DNA of 48,814 bases from Paracoccaceae bacterium (GTDB lineage: Bacteria; Pseudomonadota; Alphaproteobacteria; Rhodobacterales; Rhodobacteraceae), in the NCBI GenBank assembly GCA_020832655.1, contig JAFIEF010000022.1, positions 1 through 48,814 on the forward strand, read 5' to 3'. Below the pieces are notes generated by a model. The model was given only the letters and a program-made list of their open reading frames with translations, searched no databases and was not told the DNA's origin. Of this stretch, positions 34,077 through 43,780 are shown piece by piece; position 1 is the stretch's first letter; each line of letters begins with the position of its first letter. The translations under genes were made by a program, and so were the position numbers.

Positions 34077-35320
34077 GATCGCTCCTCCTGTGACCGTGGC
34101 GGGGTTGAGCTTTCAGCGAAGGGCAGGAAGCTGCGCCCTGCCCCTTGCGATGCCACGCCCAGATGCGCGGCGATGCTGGCGGCGACATCGACAAAGCTGC
34201 AATGCCCGATGCAACCCGCCCCGGCGCCTGCCACCAGAACCGGCACACGCTCGCGGGTGTGGTCTGTGCCGGGAAAGCCCGGATCATTGCCGTGATCGGC
34301 GGTGAACACCAGCATATCGCCGGGCCGCATGCGCGCCAGCACCTGCCCCGCCCATTGATCAAATCGTTCCAGCGCGCGCGCATATCCGGCTATGTCGCGG
34401 GCATGGCCATAAAGGGTGTCAAACTCGACAAAGTTGCAAAAGATCAAGGAACCTGCCGCTGCACCGTCGATCAACCACAGCAGATGTTCGAAAAGTGCAG
34501 TATCATCCGCGCCCTTATAAACATGATCAATGCCTTGCCCGGAAAAGATGTCACTGATCTTGCCCACGGCATGAACCGTGCCGCCTGCATCCTGCACCCA
34601 GTCGCACAAGGTGGGCGCGGGTGGGCGCATGGCGAAATCGCGCCGGTTGCCGGTGCGCCGAAACCCCGAGACTTCATCGCCCGTGAATGGCCGCGCGATG
34701 ACCCGCCCCACCCGCATCGCATGCAAGGTCGGGGCCAGATCGGCACAGAGTTGATGCAGCCGTTCCAACCCGAACGCCTGCTCATGTGCGGCGATCTGGA
34801 AAACGGAATCGACCGAGGTGTAACAAATCGGCCAGCCCGTGCGCAGATGTTCGCCCCCCAATTCCTGCACAATGGGGATGCCCGCCGCGTGGCAATTGCC
34901 CAAAATCCCGTCGGTCCCGGCCAAAGCGCAGACCTGCGCGGTCAGTTCCGGCGGGAAGGCCGGGATCTGGCGTGGAAAACAGGTCCACTCCCAGGGCACC
35001 GGCACGCCCGCAAGTTCCCAGTGTCCCGACGGGGTGTCCTTGCCGCGCGACACCTCGGTCGCGGCGCCCCACAGCCCCTGCGGCGCGGCCCTCAGCCCCG
35101 GTGTTGCGCAGCCGGAAGCCAGCCGCACTGCAGCGCCCAGCCCCAGACGGTCCAGTACCGGCACGCGCAACGGGCCGCTGCGCCCCTGCCCGGCCTGCCC
35201 TGCCGCGCAGGCGGCAATGATCCGGCCCAGCGTATTTGCCCCCTCATCCCCGAAATCGGCGGCATCGGGGGCGCCACCGCAACCCACGGAATCCAGCACG
35301 ATCAGGAACGCCCGCGCCAT
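34073..35320 (-). CDS. deoB: Phosphopentomutase
   Basis: A 415-residue alkaline-phosphatase-superfamily mutase interconverting (deoxy)ribose 1- and 5-phosphates. Motifs: FLIVLDSVGCGGAPDA with the metal Asp, GKDTPSGHWE with the phosphorylated Thr, and the C-terminal metal site FTADHGNDPG...DHTRE. ATG 35320 overlaps the cdd stop by one base (TGATG). It sits between cdd and upp. Confidence 0.96.
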   Translation of the reverse strand: MARAFLIVLDSVGCGGAPDAADFGDEGANTLGRIIAACAAGQAGQGRSGPLRVPVLDRLGLGAAVRLASGCATPGLRAAPQGLWGAATEVSRGKDTPSGHWELAGVPVPWEWTCFPRQIPAFPPELTAQVCALAGTDGILGNCHAAGIPIVQELGGEHLRTGWPICYTSVDSVFQIAAHEQAFGLERLHQLCADLAPTLHAMRVGRVIARPFTGDEVSGFRRTGNRRDFAMRPPAPTLCDWVQDAGGTVHAVGKISDIFSGQGIDHVYKGADDTALFEHLLWLIDGAAAGSLIFCNFVEFDTLYGHARDIAGYARALERFDQWAGQVLARMRPGDMLVFTADHGNDPGFPGTDHTRERVPVLVAGAGAGCIGHCSFVDVAASIAAHLGVASQGAGRSFLPFAESSTPPRSQEERS

Positions 35321-35712
35321 CAGCCCCGATCCATCACTGACCGCCCGAAAGCAGCGGGCAGCAAGTCGGCCAGACGCATCACGCGGGTCTCGCCCGACAG
35401 GGTGGCCATTGTGATCTTCACATCGGGGGCTGCGAATTCCGCAATCTTCTGGCGGCACCCGCCACAGGGCGGCACCGGGTCGGGGCTGTCAGCCAGCACC
35501 AGCAATTCCACAATTTCCCGCTCGCCCGCGGCGATCATCGCGGCGATGGCACCGGCTTCGGCGCAAATCCCTTCGGGATAGGCCGCGTTTTCGATGTTGC
35601 AGCCGCAAAAGATCTGCCCGCCTGCACTGCGCAGCGCCGCACCCACCCGAAAGCCCGAATAAGGTGCATAGGCGTGCGTGCGCGCGCGGCAGGCCAGGTC
35701 AAACAACGTCAT
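35320..35712 (-). CDS. cdd: Cytidine deaminase
   Basis: A 130-residue homotetrameric-type deaminase of cytidine and deoxycytidine. The zinc and catalytic residues are in CAEAGAI (Cys50, Glu52) and PCGGCRQ (Cys83, Cys86). NIENAAYPEG is the nucleoside-binding stretch. First gene of the cdd-deoB-upp operon. The long frame that continues upstream is antisense to maeB and is not coding. Confidence 0.95.
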   Translation of the reverse strand: MTLFDLACRARTHAYAPYSGFRVGAALRSAGGQIFCGCNIENAAYPEGICAEAGAIAAMIAAGEREIVELLVLADSPDPVPPCGGCRQKIAEFAAPDVKITMATLSGETRVMRLADLLPAAFGRSVMDRG

Positions 35713-35826
35713 GCAATCCCTTTCCATTCCTGCCCGACTATGCGCCGCAAAGCGCGCTGGCACAAGCGCCGCGCTTGTCGCACGCAAGCCCGCTGTCACC
35801 ATCCCACTTGCGCATTCGGAGGAATG

Positions 35827-35840
35827 GTTTAATACTAAAC
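35827..35840. promoter_or_regulatory. Short dyad upstream of maeB
   Basis: GTTTA (35827-35831) and TAAAC (35836-35840) are inverted around ATAC, in the only AT-rich part of the cdd-maeB gap, 25 bp before the maeB ATG. A regulator site or the -10 region of the promoter; nothing more can be said. Confidence 0.3.
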
Positions 35841-35865
35841 AAACCCCCACGCGCAAGAGGACAGC

Positions 35866-38145
35866 ATGACAGACCTGCCACAGGATGAGAGCCGCCATCC
35901 GGCACTGCTCTATCACGAATTCCCACGCCCCGGTAAGCTGGAGATCCGTGCCACCAAGCCGCTGGCCAATGGTTATGACCTGTCGCGCGCCTATTCGCCC
36001 GGCGTGGCCGAAGCCTGCATGGAAATCAAGGCAAACCCCGAAGACGCGGCGCGCTACACGGCGCGGGGCAATCTGGTGGCGGTTGTCACCAATGGCTCTG
36101 CGGTTCTGGGGCTTGGAAATATCGGGCCACTGGCGTCGAAGCCGGTGATGGAAGGCAAGGCGGTGCTGTTCAAGAAGTTCGCCAATATCGATTGCTTCGA
36201 CATCGAAGTAAACGAATCCGACCCCGAGAAACTGGCCGATATCGTCTGCGCGCTGGAACCCACTTTCGGTGCGATCAATCTGGAAGACATCAAGGCACCC
36301 GATTGCTTCATCGTCGAAAAGCTGTGCCGCGAACGCATGGGCATCCCGGTCTTTCATGACGACCAGCACGGCACCGCGATTGTCGTGGGCGCGGCTGCCA
36401 CAAATGCGCTGCGCGTCACCGGCAAGCGGTTCGAGGATATCAGGATTGTCAGCACCGGCGGGGGCGCGGCAGGGATTGCCTGCCTGAACATGCTGCTGAA
36501 GCTGGGGGTGAAGCGCGAAAATGTCTGGCTTTGCGATATTCACGGGCTGGTCTATCAGGGCCGCGAAGAGGACATGAACCCGCAAAAGGCCGCCTTCGCG
36601 CAAGCCAGCGACAAGCGCACACTGGATCAGGTGATCGACGGCGCGGATCTGTTTCTGGGCTTGTCCGGCCCCGGCGTGCTGAAGCCCGAACATGTCGCGC
36701 GCATGGCCGCGCGGCCCATCATCTTCGCCCTGGCCAACCCGACCCCGGAAATCCTGCCCGATCAGGTGCGCTTGGTCGCGCCGGATGCGATTATCGCCAC
36801 AGGGCGGTCGGATTTCCCCAACCAGGTCAATAATGTCCTGTGCTTTCCTTTCATTTTCCGCGGCGCGCTGGATGTCGGCGCGACAGAGATCAACGACGCC
36901 ATGCAGATCGGCTGTGTCGAAGGTATCGCGGCGCTGGCGCGCGCCACCACCAGCGCCGAAGCAGCAGCGGTCTATAAGGGCGAGCAGCTCAGCTTCGGGC
37001 CGGATTATCTGATCCCCAAGCCCTTTGACCCGCGCCTGATGGGGGTTGTGGCCAGCGCCGTGGCCCGCGCGGCGATGGAATCGGGTGTGGCCAAGCGGCC
37101 TGTGCCTGATCTGGAAGCCTACAAGGCGCAGCTTGACGCCTCTGTCTTCCGGTCGGCGATGATCATGCGACCCGTCTTCGAGGTGGCGCGCCAGACCACC
37201 AGACGCATTGTCTTTGCCGAGGGCGAGGATGAGCGCGTGTTGCGCGCGGCGTCCGCGATGCTGGAGGAAACCGTCGAGGTGCCGATCCTGATCGGCCGCC
37301 CCGAGGTGATCGACATGCGGCTGGAACGCGCAGGGCTGTCGATCAAGCCGGGGCGCGATTTCGAACTGGTCAACCCGCAGGATGACCCGCGCTACCGCGA
37401 CTACTGGCAAAGCTATCACCACCTGATGGAACGCCGCGGCGTCACCCCTGACCTGGCGCGCGCCATCCTGCGCACCAACACCACGGCAATTGGCGCGATC
37501 ATGGTCCATCGCGGGGATGCCGACAGCCTGATCTGCGGCACATTCGGGCAGTTCCTGTGGCATCTGAACTATGTCAGCCAGATCCTGGGCAACAGCAGCC
37601 GCCACCCGGTCGGCGCGCTCAGCCTGCTGATCCAGCAGGAGGGCAATCTGTTCGTTGCCGACACCCAGGTTCACCCCAACCCCACCGCCGAACAGATTGC
37701 CGAAACCGCCATCGGCGCGGCGCGCCATGTGCGCCGTTTCGGCATTCCGCCGAAAATTGCGCTGTGCTCGCACAGCCAGTTCGGCAATCTCGATACCCCG
37801 TCAGGGCGCACCATGCGCGCGGCGATGGAAATCCTGGACGCGCAGGCGGTTGATTTCGACTATGAAGGCGAAATGCATGTTGACGCCGCGCTTGACCCGG
37901 ATCTGCGCGCGCGGCTGATGCCCAATGCCCGCTTTGCCGAACCCGCCAATGTGCTGATCTTTGCCAATACCGATGCGGCCAGCGGGGTGCGCAACATCCT
38001 GAAAACCCGCGCCGGCGCGCTGGAGGTCGGCCCGATCCTGATGGGCATGGGCAATACTGCGCATATCGTCACCCCCTCGATCACCGCGCGGGGGCTGTTG
38101 AACATGTCGGCATTGGCGGGCACGCCGGTTGCGCAATATGGCTAG
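35866..38145 (+). CDS. maeB: NADP-type malic enzyme with PTA domain (MaeB)
   Basis: A 759-residue malic enzyme that decarboxylates malate to pyruvate. The N-terminal malic domain (about 20-160, [12 protein letters not shown], with Lys in [12 protein letters not shown]), NAD(P)-binding domain ([12 protein letters not shown]) and a C-terminal phosphotransacetylase-like regulatory domain (about 430-755) are all complete, as in MaeB/TME of alphaproteobacteria. It feeds pyruvate and NADPH in growth on C4 acids. Divergent from cdd. Confidence 0.95.
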   Translation: MTDLPQDESRHPALLYHEFPRPGKLEIRATKPLANGYDLSRAYSPGVAEACMEIKANPEDAARYTARGNLVAVVTNGSAVLGLGNIGPLASKPVMEGKAVLFKKFANIDCFDIEVNESDPEKLADIVCALEPTFGAINLEDIKAPDCFIVEKLCRERMGIPVFHDDQHGTAIVVGAAATNALRVTGKRFEDIRIVSTGGGAAGIACLNMLLKLGVKRENVWLCDIHGLVYQGREEDMNPQKAAFAQASDKRTLDQVIDGADLFLGLSGPGVLKPEHVARMAARPIIFALANPTPEILPDQVRLVAPDAIIATGRSDFPNQVNNVLCFPFIFRGALDVGATEINDAMQIGCVEGIAALARATTSAEAAAVYKGEQLSFGPDYLIPKPFDPRLMGVVASAVARAAMESGVAKRPVPDLEAYKAQLDASVFRSAMIMRPVFEVARQTTRRIVFAEGEDERVLRAASAMLEETVEVPILIGRPEVIDMRLERAGLSIKPGRDFELVNPQDDPRYRDYWQSYHHLMERRGVTPDLARAILRTNTTAIGAIMVHRGDADSLICGTFGQFLWHLNYVSQILGNSSRHPVGALSLLIQQEGNLFVADTQVHPNPTAEQIAETAIGAARHVRRFGIPPKIALCSHSQFGNLDTPSGRTMRAAMEILDAQAVDFDYEGEMHVDAALDPDLRARLMPNARFAEPANVLIFANTDAASGVRNILKTRAGALEVGPILMGMGNTAHIVTPSITARGLLNMSALAGTPVAQYG

Positions 38146-38288
38146 CCTGCGCACGCACGCCATCGCGGGCTGAGCCGCAGTACAAGCGAAGACATGCCGA
38201 TCCGGCGCGGCTTTCGCGCCGGGCGCTTGCCAAACCCCCGCCGAGGCTGGAAGCTGTCCGTACCGATAGCAAAAATGCAGGCTTGGGT

Positions 38289-39452
38289 ATGGCGCTGGCA
38301 TCTCGGCAGCGGCGGAACGCACTGATCGACAGCATGCGCGCGCTGGCCTTGGGCGGCGTCGTGATCGTCAACATGCTGACCCTGTCGGGCCTGGCCTATA
38401 TGGCCCCGGACACACGGGCCGAATTTCTGAGTGCAATGGATCTGGCATTGTGGAAGCTGCTGGCGCTGTTTCTGGAAAGCAACGCGCTGGCCGCATTCTC
38501 GTTCCTGTTCGGCTTCAGCTTCAACCTGATGCTGCAGAAACTGGGCCACGCCGCGCATTCCGGCATCTCGATGATATTGCCGCGGATGGCGGTGTTGTGG
38601 GGGATCGGGTTGTTCAACGCGATCTTCCTGTTCTGGGCCGACATCCTGATGACCTATGCCGCGCTGGGGCTGATCCTGCCGCTGGCCGCGCGACTGCGGC
38701 TGCGCATAATTGCCATGACGGGGGGCGCGCTGATCATCGCGGGCCCGCTGGTGCTGATGCTGAGCGGCGCGCCGGTGCCCGGCGCCGTGCCCACCGGCAT
38801 AGAGGACAGCATTCCGGCCTATGCTTCGGAAAGCTATGCGATGGTGCTGGAACAGAACATCGTCATGGCCACCACCGCGCCCGGCCATGCCGCCGGTCTG
38901 ATCCTGCTGCGCTTCTTCGTGCTGTCGGGGATGTTCCTGCTGGGCATGGCCGCAAGCCGGGCGGGATTGCTGGAGCAGATCCTGTCGGCGCCGCGGGTCT
39001 GGGCAATTCTTGGCGCGGCGCTGATCGTTGCAGGGGTGGGAATGCAGCTTGCACCCGCGACGGAAGCAGCGCGACACGGCGCAATGCTGTTGCTGCATCT
39101 GGACATGGTGGTGATGGCGTTTGGTTATCTGATCCTGATTTCAGCCCTGCTCAGCCGCCCCTGGGCCATCGGGCTGCGCCGAATTCTGGCGCCGCTGGGA
39201 CGGATGAGCCTGACCGGCTATCTCTTGTCGGCCGTGCTGGGGCAGGCAGTGTTCTATGGCTGGGGGCTGGCGCTGATCGGGCAGTTGGGCGTGGCCGCCG
39301 TTCTGGCCATTGCGCTATGCGTCTACACCCTGCTTCTGGCCTTCGCGCATCTGTGGTTCAGCCGCTACCTGTTCGGCCCGTGGGAATGGCTGTGGCGCAG
39401 CCTGAGCGAGTTGCGGCTGCAACCCCTGCTGCGCCCGTATCCTTCAGGCTAG
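38289..39452 (+). CDS. DUF418 family membrane protein
   Basis: A 387-residue protein with about ten membrane helices. The N-terminal RNALIDSMRALALGGVVIVN stretch and the C-terminal LFGPWEWLWRSLS are DUF418 hallmarks. These proteins resemble acyltransferase-type membrane families but have no confirmed function. ATG 38289 is taken over a TTG two codons before. 143 bp after maeB, probably its own unit. Confidence 0.82.
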   Translation: MALASRQRRNALIDSMRALALGGVVIVNMLTLSGLAYMAPDTRAEFLSAMDLALWKLLALFLESNALAAFSFLFGFSFNLMLQKLGHAAHSGISMILPRMAVLWGIGLFNAIFLFWADILMTYAALGLILPLAARLRLRIIAMTGGALIIAGPLVLMLSGAPVPGAVPTGIEDSIPAYASESYAMVLEQNIVMATTAPGHAAGLILLRFFVLSGMFLLGMAASRAGLLEQILSAPRVWAILGAALIVAGVGMQLAPATEAARHGAMLLLHLDMVVMAFGYLILISALLSRPWAIGLRRILAPLGRMSLTGYLLSAVLGQAVFYGWGLALIGQLGVAAVLAIALCVYTLLLAFAHLWFSRYLFGPWEWLWRSLSELRLQPLLRPYPSG

Positions 39453-39608
39453 GTGCATCTCGTGCAAAAGCGGGAAACGGTTTGGCCCTGTGCCCGCACC
39501 GAAGAACAGAAGATGATGCGCGCACGCGCATGGGCGCGACCCGCTCTTGCCGTTGCACCTGCCCCGCCGCTTTGCAAAACAGCGTTGCGACCAGGGCTGA
39601 AGGCCGGG

Positions 39609-39628
39609 TTTGGCGAGATATTTGCAAA
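39609..39628. promoter_or_regulatory. TTTGCAAA-type site upstream of prpE
   Basis: TTTGGCGA (39609-39616), 4 bp, TTTGCAAA (39621-39628). This resembles the TTTGCAAA-N4-TTTGCAAA site that I recall for PccR, the short-chain fatty acyl-CoA regulator of propionyl-CoA genes in Rhodobacter. A further TTTGCAAA is at 39571-39578. The whole 312-bp gap 39453-39764 has no gene of its own. Confidence 0.5.
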
Positions 39629-39764
39629 TTTTCACATGCTGCACCCGCAGGATATGCAAAGTTTTCCTGGCCCATGCCGCTTTGTTGCCGGTAACAGCCA
39701 TTGCGCGGGCTGGCGCGTGTCGTCTATCCCTTTGCCACGACCAAACCGAGGGAGAGGACCACTC

Positions 39765-41657
39765 ATGCGCTATGCCGATCTGCACCGGAAATCGATCACC
39801 GACCCAAACGGGTTCTGGATGGAACAGGCCAAGGCAATCGATTGGGTGACGCCGCCTTCGAAAGCGCTGTTTGACGACAACGCACCGCTATACGAATGGT
39901 TCAGCGACGGCATGGTCAATATGTGCTGGAACGCGCTGGACCGCCATGTCGAGGCCGGACGCGGCGACCAGATCGCGGTGATCCATGACAGCCCGGTCAC
40001 CAACAGCATCACCCGGCTGAGCTATGCCGAGATGCGCGACCGCGTGGCCGCACTGGCAGGCGCGCTGGCGGCACAGGGCATCACCAAGGGCGACCGGGTC
40101 ATCATCTATATGCCGATGGTGCCCGAAGCGCTTATGGCGATGCTGGCCTGCGCGCGGCTGGGGGCGATTCATTCGGTGGTGTTTGGCGGCTTTGCCGCGC
40201 ATGAGCTGGCCGTGCGGATTGACGACGCGCAGCCCAAATGCGTGATCGCAGCTTCTTGCGGGATCGAGCCGGGGCGTGTGGTGGCCTATAAGCCGCTGCT
40301 TGATGGCGCGATTGCAGAGGCCAGCCACAAGCCCGACTTCTGCGTGGTGCTGCAACGTGATGCACTGGCCGCCGATCTGACGCCGGGACGCGATCATGAC
40401 TGGGCGGAATTCGTGGATGGTGCAGCCCCCGCCGATTGCGTGCCCGTCGAGGGCAACCATCCATCCTATGTCCTGTATACCTCTGGCACCACGGGCCAGC
40501 CCAAGGGCGTGATCCGGGCAACAGCGGGCTATATGGTCGCGCTGAACTGGACGATGAAGAACATCTACAATCTGGATCAGGGCGATGTGTTCTGGACCGC
40601 GTCCGATGTCGGCTGGGTCGTGGGACACAGCTATATCTGCTATGGCCCGCTGATCGCGGGCAACACCACAATCGTCTTCGAGGGCAAGCCCGTGGGCACG
40701 CCCGATGCCGGCACCTTCTGGCGCGTGATTTCCGAACACAAGGTCAAAAGCTTCTTTACCGCCCCGACCGCGTTCCGTGCGGTCAAGCGCGAAGACCCCG
40801 CAGGCGCGTTTGTGGGCAAATACGATCTGTCCTGCCTGAAAACCGTCTATCTGGCGGGCGAACGTGCGGACCCCGACACCATTCAATGGGCGCAGCGGCA
40901 GTTGAATGTGCCGGTGATCGACCATTGGTGGCAGACAGAAACCGGCTGGGCGATTGCCGCCAACCCGATCGGGTATGAACCGCTTCCGGTCAAGCTTGGC
41001 TCGCCTTCAGTCGCGATGCCGGGATATGATGTGCAGGTGCTGGATGAAGGCGGCCACCCGGTCAGCCCCGGCACGCTGGGCGCGATTGCGATCAAGCTGC
41101 CCCTGCCGCCGGGCACGCTGCCCAATCTGTGGAATGCCGAAGCGCGGTTTCGCAAAAGCTATCTGGAACAGTTCCCCGGCTACTATGCGACGGGCGATGC
41201 GGGTTACATGGATGAAGATGGCTATATCTACATCATGGCGCGCACCGATGACGTGATCAATGTCGCCGGACACCGCCTGTCCACCGGCGCGATGGAAGAA
41301 GTGCTGGCCAGCCACCCTGATGTCGCTGAATGCGCCGTGATCGGGGTGTCGGATGATCTGAAGGGCCAGTTGCCGCTGGGCTTTTTGTGCCTCAATGCAG
41401 GGACAACGCGCGACCAGTCAGAGATTGCCCGCGAATGCGTCAAGCTGGTGCGCGACCAGATCGGGCCGGTCGCGGCGTTCAAGCTGGCGGTTGTTGTCGA
41501 CCGGCTGCCCAAGACCCGTTCGGGCAAGATTTTGCGGGGCACGATGGTCAGCATTGCCGATGGCAAGGAGTTCAAGATGCCCGCTACCATCGACGACCCC
41601 GCGATCCTGGATGAAATCGCCATCGCGCTGAAAAGCCTCGGCTATCCGAAAGCCTGA
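39765..41657 (+). CDS. prpE: Propionyl-CoA synthetase
   Basis: A 630-residue adenylate-forming acyl-CoA synthetase of the PrpE/AcsA type. An N-terminal ACAS_N segment, the AMP-binding P-loop YTSGTTGQPKGV (about 231-242), WWQTETGW, YATGDAGY and the C-terminal lysine in KTRSGKILR are present. The ADGxxxWVVGHSY segment and EGNHPSYVLYTSGTT favour propionyl over acetyl. ATG 39765 follows GGGAGAGG. A longer in-frame extension upstream (39453) runs through the regulatory gap and is unlikely. It activates propionate to propionyl-CoA. Confidence 0.9.
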   Translation: MRYADLHRKSITDPNGFWMEQAKAIDWVTPPSKALFDDNAPLYEWFSDGMVNMCWNALDRHVEAGRGDQIAVIHDSPVTNSITRLSYAEMRDRVAALAGALAAQGITKGDRVIIYMPMVPEALMAMLACARLGAIHSVVFGGFAAHELAVRIDDAQPKCVIAASCGIEPGRVVAYKPLLDGAIAEASHKPDFCVVLQRDALAADLTPGRDHDWAEFVDGAAPADCVPVEGNHPSYVLYTSGTTGQPKGVIRATAGYMVALNWTMKNIYNLDQGDVFWTASDVGWVVGHSYICYGPLIAGNTTIVFEGKPVGTPDAGTFWRVISEHKVKSFFTAPTAFRAVKREDPAGAFVGKYDLSCLKTVYLAGERADPDTIQWAQRQLNVPVIDHWWQTETGWAIAANPIGYEPLPVKLGSPSVAMPGYDVQVLDEGGHPVSPGTLGAIAIKLPLPPGTLPNLWNAEARFRKSYLEQFPGYYATGDAGYMDEDGYIYIMARTDDVINVAGHRLSTGAMEEVLASHPDVAECAVIGVSDDLKGQLPLGFLCLNAGTTRDQSEIARECVKLVRDQIGPVAAFKLAVVVDRLPKTRSGKILRGTMVSIADGKEFKMPATIDDPAILDEIAIALKSLGYPKA

Positions 41658-41966
41658 TCTTCGCCCTAGGACCGCGGCCGAACGCATCGTAGTGCCAGAC
41701 CCCGGATGGCAGTGCGGTGCGCAGGGCACTTGCACATAAGGCAGCTTGCAGCCATTCAGCTTTAGGTTGTATTGCCCAACGCTGCCCGCTAAGGTGCCGC
41801 CAATCGCGGCGCAACCGTCCGTTGACGTAGGGTCACGCCACGTTATTGGCGTGACTTTACCATAATTCGGGCACTGCTTTTGGTGTATAAAATAAGGATT
41901 ACCATCGACAACCGCTGCCGGTCGATCGGGCGGCTTATTGATTTGATGATTTGAAGGCATGACAAG
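41658..41966. other. Gene-free 309-bp gap with a 9-bp inverted repeat
   Basis: No gene that I can support. GTCACGCCA (41832-41840) and TGGCGTGAC (41847-41855) form a perfect 9-bp inverted repeat with a 6-nt loop, followed by TTTA: a weak terminator of prpE or an operator of the HPt gene. The minus-strand frame here reads protein-like for about 70 codons but has no convincing start. Confidence 0.5.
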
Positions 41967-42332
41967 ATGACGACGATTTTGGACTCCGACTCGCTCGCCG
42001 CGCTTCTGGGATGCGGTGACAGCACTGTGGTGGCAGCGCTGCTGGAACAGATGATGTCTGATTTCGCGCGCCTGCATGATCAGGGCGTGGTGCTGATGGC
42101 CAGTCTTGGGGCTCAGGCAGACACCGATTTTTCGGCCCTTCGCCGGCTTGCCCATGAAGCAAAGGGGCTTGCATTGACCATAGGGGCGCATAAGCTAACC
42201 CAGATATGTGCCGAGGCCGAGGTGCTGGCCCAGAAGGGCGACCGCGATGCGCTGTCGCAGTGCTGGGCAGACATGATCGGGCTGTGTTCGGACGCAAGGG
42301 TTGAGCTTGCCCAAAACCGTATGAGGGTGTGA
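41967..42332 (+). CDS. Histidine phosphotransfer (HPt) protein
   Basis: A 121-residue HPt domain protein. His63 in LAHEAKGLALTIGAHKL is the phosphorylated residue, followed by the conserved GA-L-C pattern and a four-helix-bundle layout. It passes phosphate between a hybrid kinase and a response regulator. Its stop overlaps the start of the response regulator (TGATG), so the two are a coupled pair like LuxU-LuxO. No hybrid kinase is nearby. Confidence 0.88.
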   Translation: MTTILDSDSLAALLGCGDSTVVAALLEQMMSDFARLHDQGVVLMASLGAQADTDFSALRRLAHEAKGLALTIGAHKLTQICAEAEVLAQKGDRDALSQCWADMIGLCSDARVELAQNRMRV

Positions 42333-43762
42333 TGAGTTTGGACAGTCCCGCAACAACGACCCCAAGCATATTGCTGGTCGAAGATACCGCATCGCTGCAA
42401 ATGCTTTACAGCACAGTGCTGCGCAAGGGCGGGTATGGCACGATCTGCGCATCAAACGGGCAGGAAGCGCTGCAGAAATTTGCAGAGCATCGCCCCGCTG
42501 TGGTGCTTCTGGATCTGATGTTGCCGGATACAGATGGCATGATCGTGATGCGCGAAATGCTGGCGCTGCAGCCGCAGACGCGCATCATCGTGATCACGGC
42601 CAATGGCTCGGTTGATATCGCGGTCGAGGCAACGCGCGCCGGGGCGCATGACTTCCTCGTCAAGCCGCTGGGCGATATCCGGCTGATCAGCGCAGTCGCC
42701 AATGCCGTGGCCGAAACCCGGCTGGGCACGGCGGACAGTTTCGAAGCGGAGGACCAGCGCGACCATCCGTCCGGCGCCATTGACGCCGCGTTTCCCGGTC
42801 AGTCAGAGGTCATGGCGCAACTTCTGAAGAAGATCAGCGCGGTTGCCTGTTCGATGGCCCCTGCTTTCATCATGGGCGAAAGCGGCACCGGCAAGGAACT
42901 TTGCGCGCGCACCATTCACCTGAAATCCAACCGCGCGGCAGGCCGCTTTGTAACCTTTAATTGCAGCGCCGTGCCTGCCGAGATGCAGGATGCCGAGTTG
43001 TTCGGGCAAGGGGACAGTCCGGCCAAACCCGGCGCGACCAGTATCAAGGCAGGCGCCCTCACCAGAGCGCACAGGGGCACGCTGTTTCTGGAAAACCTGC
43101 ATGACATGTCCCCGGCTGCGCAGGCCAAGCTGCTGAACTTCCTGCAACATGGCGCGATCACGCTTCCCAACGGGGCCGAACCTGTCAAGGTCGATGCCCG
43201 CATCATATGCGCCGCAAATCATGATCCGGTAGACGACATGCGCAACGGCAAGCTGCGCGAGGATCTGTATTACCGGCTTTTCGTCATCCCGCTGACGGTC
43301 CCGCCGCTGCGCGCGCGCGGCGATGATGTCAATATCATCGCCAAGACCCTGCTGGTTCAGATCGCGGATGAAGAAGGCAAGCACTTCACCGGGCTTGCCC
43401 CGGAAACTGCCGCAGCGTTTCGCGCAGCAAGGTGGCCCGGCAATATCCGCGAGTTGATCAATGTGTTGCGGCTGGCCGTGGTGCTGCATGACGGGCCGAT
43501 CGTAACCCCAGAGATGCTGCCACCGGAAATGCAGCGCGCTGGCAACGGGCCGGACAGCGCAGCGGCGCAGGCCAACGGACAGGCGCAGACCAGCCTTGCC
43601 GATATGCTGGGCGGCATGACCATGTCCGAAATCGAGGAACTTGCCATCACTGCCGCGATTCGCCGGCATAACGGCTCGGTCCCGCGCGCGGCACGCGAAC
43701 TGGACATCGCCCCCTCTACCATTTACCGCAAGCGCGAGACTTGGAACACGGGCGCAGCGTGA
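42332..43762 (+). CDS. LuxO/NtrC-like response regulator without GAFTGA
   Basis: A 476-residue regulator: receiver (about 12-125) with Asp61 (LLDLMLPD), AAA+ domain with Walker A GESGTGKE, and a Fis-like HTH (NGSVPRAARELDIAPSTIY) at the end. The GAFTGA loop that contacts sigma-54 is replaced by GATSIKAGAL, and Walker B reads GTLFLENL with the acidic pair altered (usual GTLFLDEI). It probably does not activate sigma-54 promoters. ATG 42332 is preferred over a GTG one codon earlier because it overlaps the HPt stop. Confidence 0.87.
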   Translation: MSLDSPATTTPSILLVEDTASLQMLYSTVLRKGGYGTICASNGQEALQKFAEHRPAVVLLDLMLPDTDGMIVMREMLALQPQTRIIVITANGSVDIAVEATRAGAHDFLVKPLGDIRLISAVANAVAETRLGTADSFEAEDQRDHPSGAIDAAFPGQSEVMAQLLKKISAVACSMAPAFIMGESGTGKELCARTIHLKSNRAAGRFVTFNCSAVPAEMQDAELFGQGDSPAKPGATSIKAGALTRAHRGTLFLENLHDMSPAAQAKLLNFLQHGAITLPNGAEPVKVDARIICAANHDPVDDMRNGKLREDLYYRLFVIPLTVPPLRARGDDVNIIAKTLLVQIADEEGKHFTGLAPETAAAFRAARWPGNIRELINVLRLAVVLHDGPIVTPEMLPPEMQRAGNGPDSAAAQANGQAQTSLADMLGGMTMSEIEELAITAAIRRHNGSVPRAARELDIAPSTIYRKRETWNTGAA

Positions 43763-43780
43763 CGCCCAAAAAGGGCAGCG

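Noticed and set aside
35320-37773. 817-codon minus-strand frame containing cytidine deaminase at its end
   Set aside because: Only the last 130 residues match a protein family; the rest is antisense to maeB and crosses the divergent promoter.
39453-39764. N-terminal extension of PrpE
   Set aside because: 104 extra residues unlike the family; the ATG at 39765 has a strong ribosome-binding site and the gap holds regulator-like repeats.
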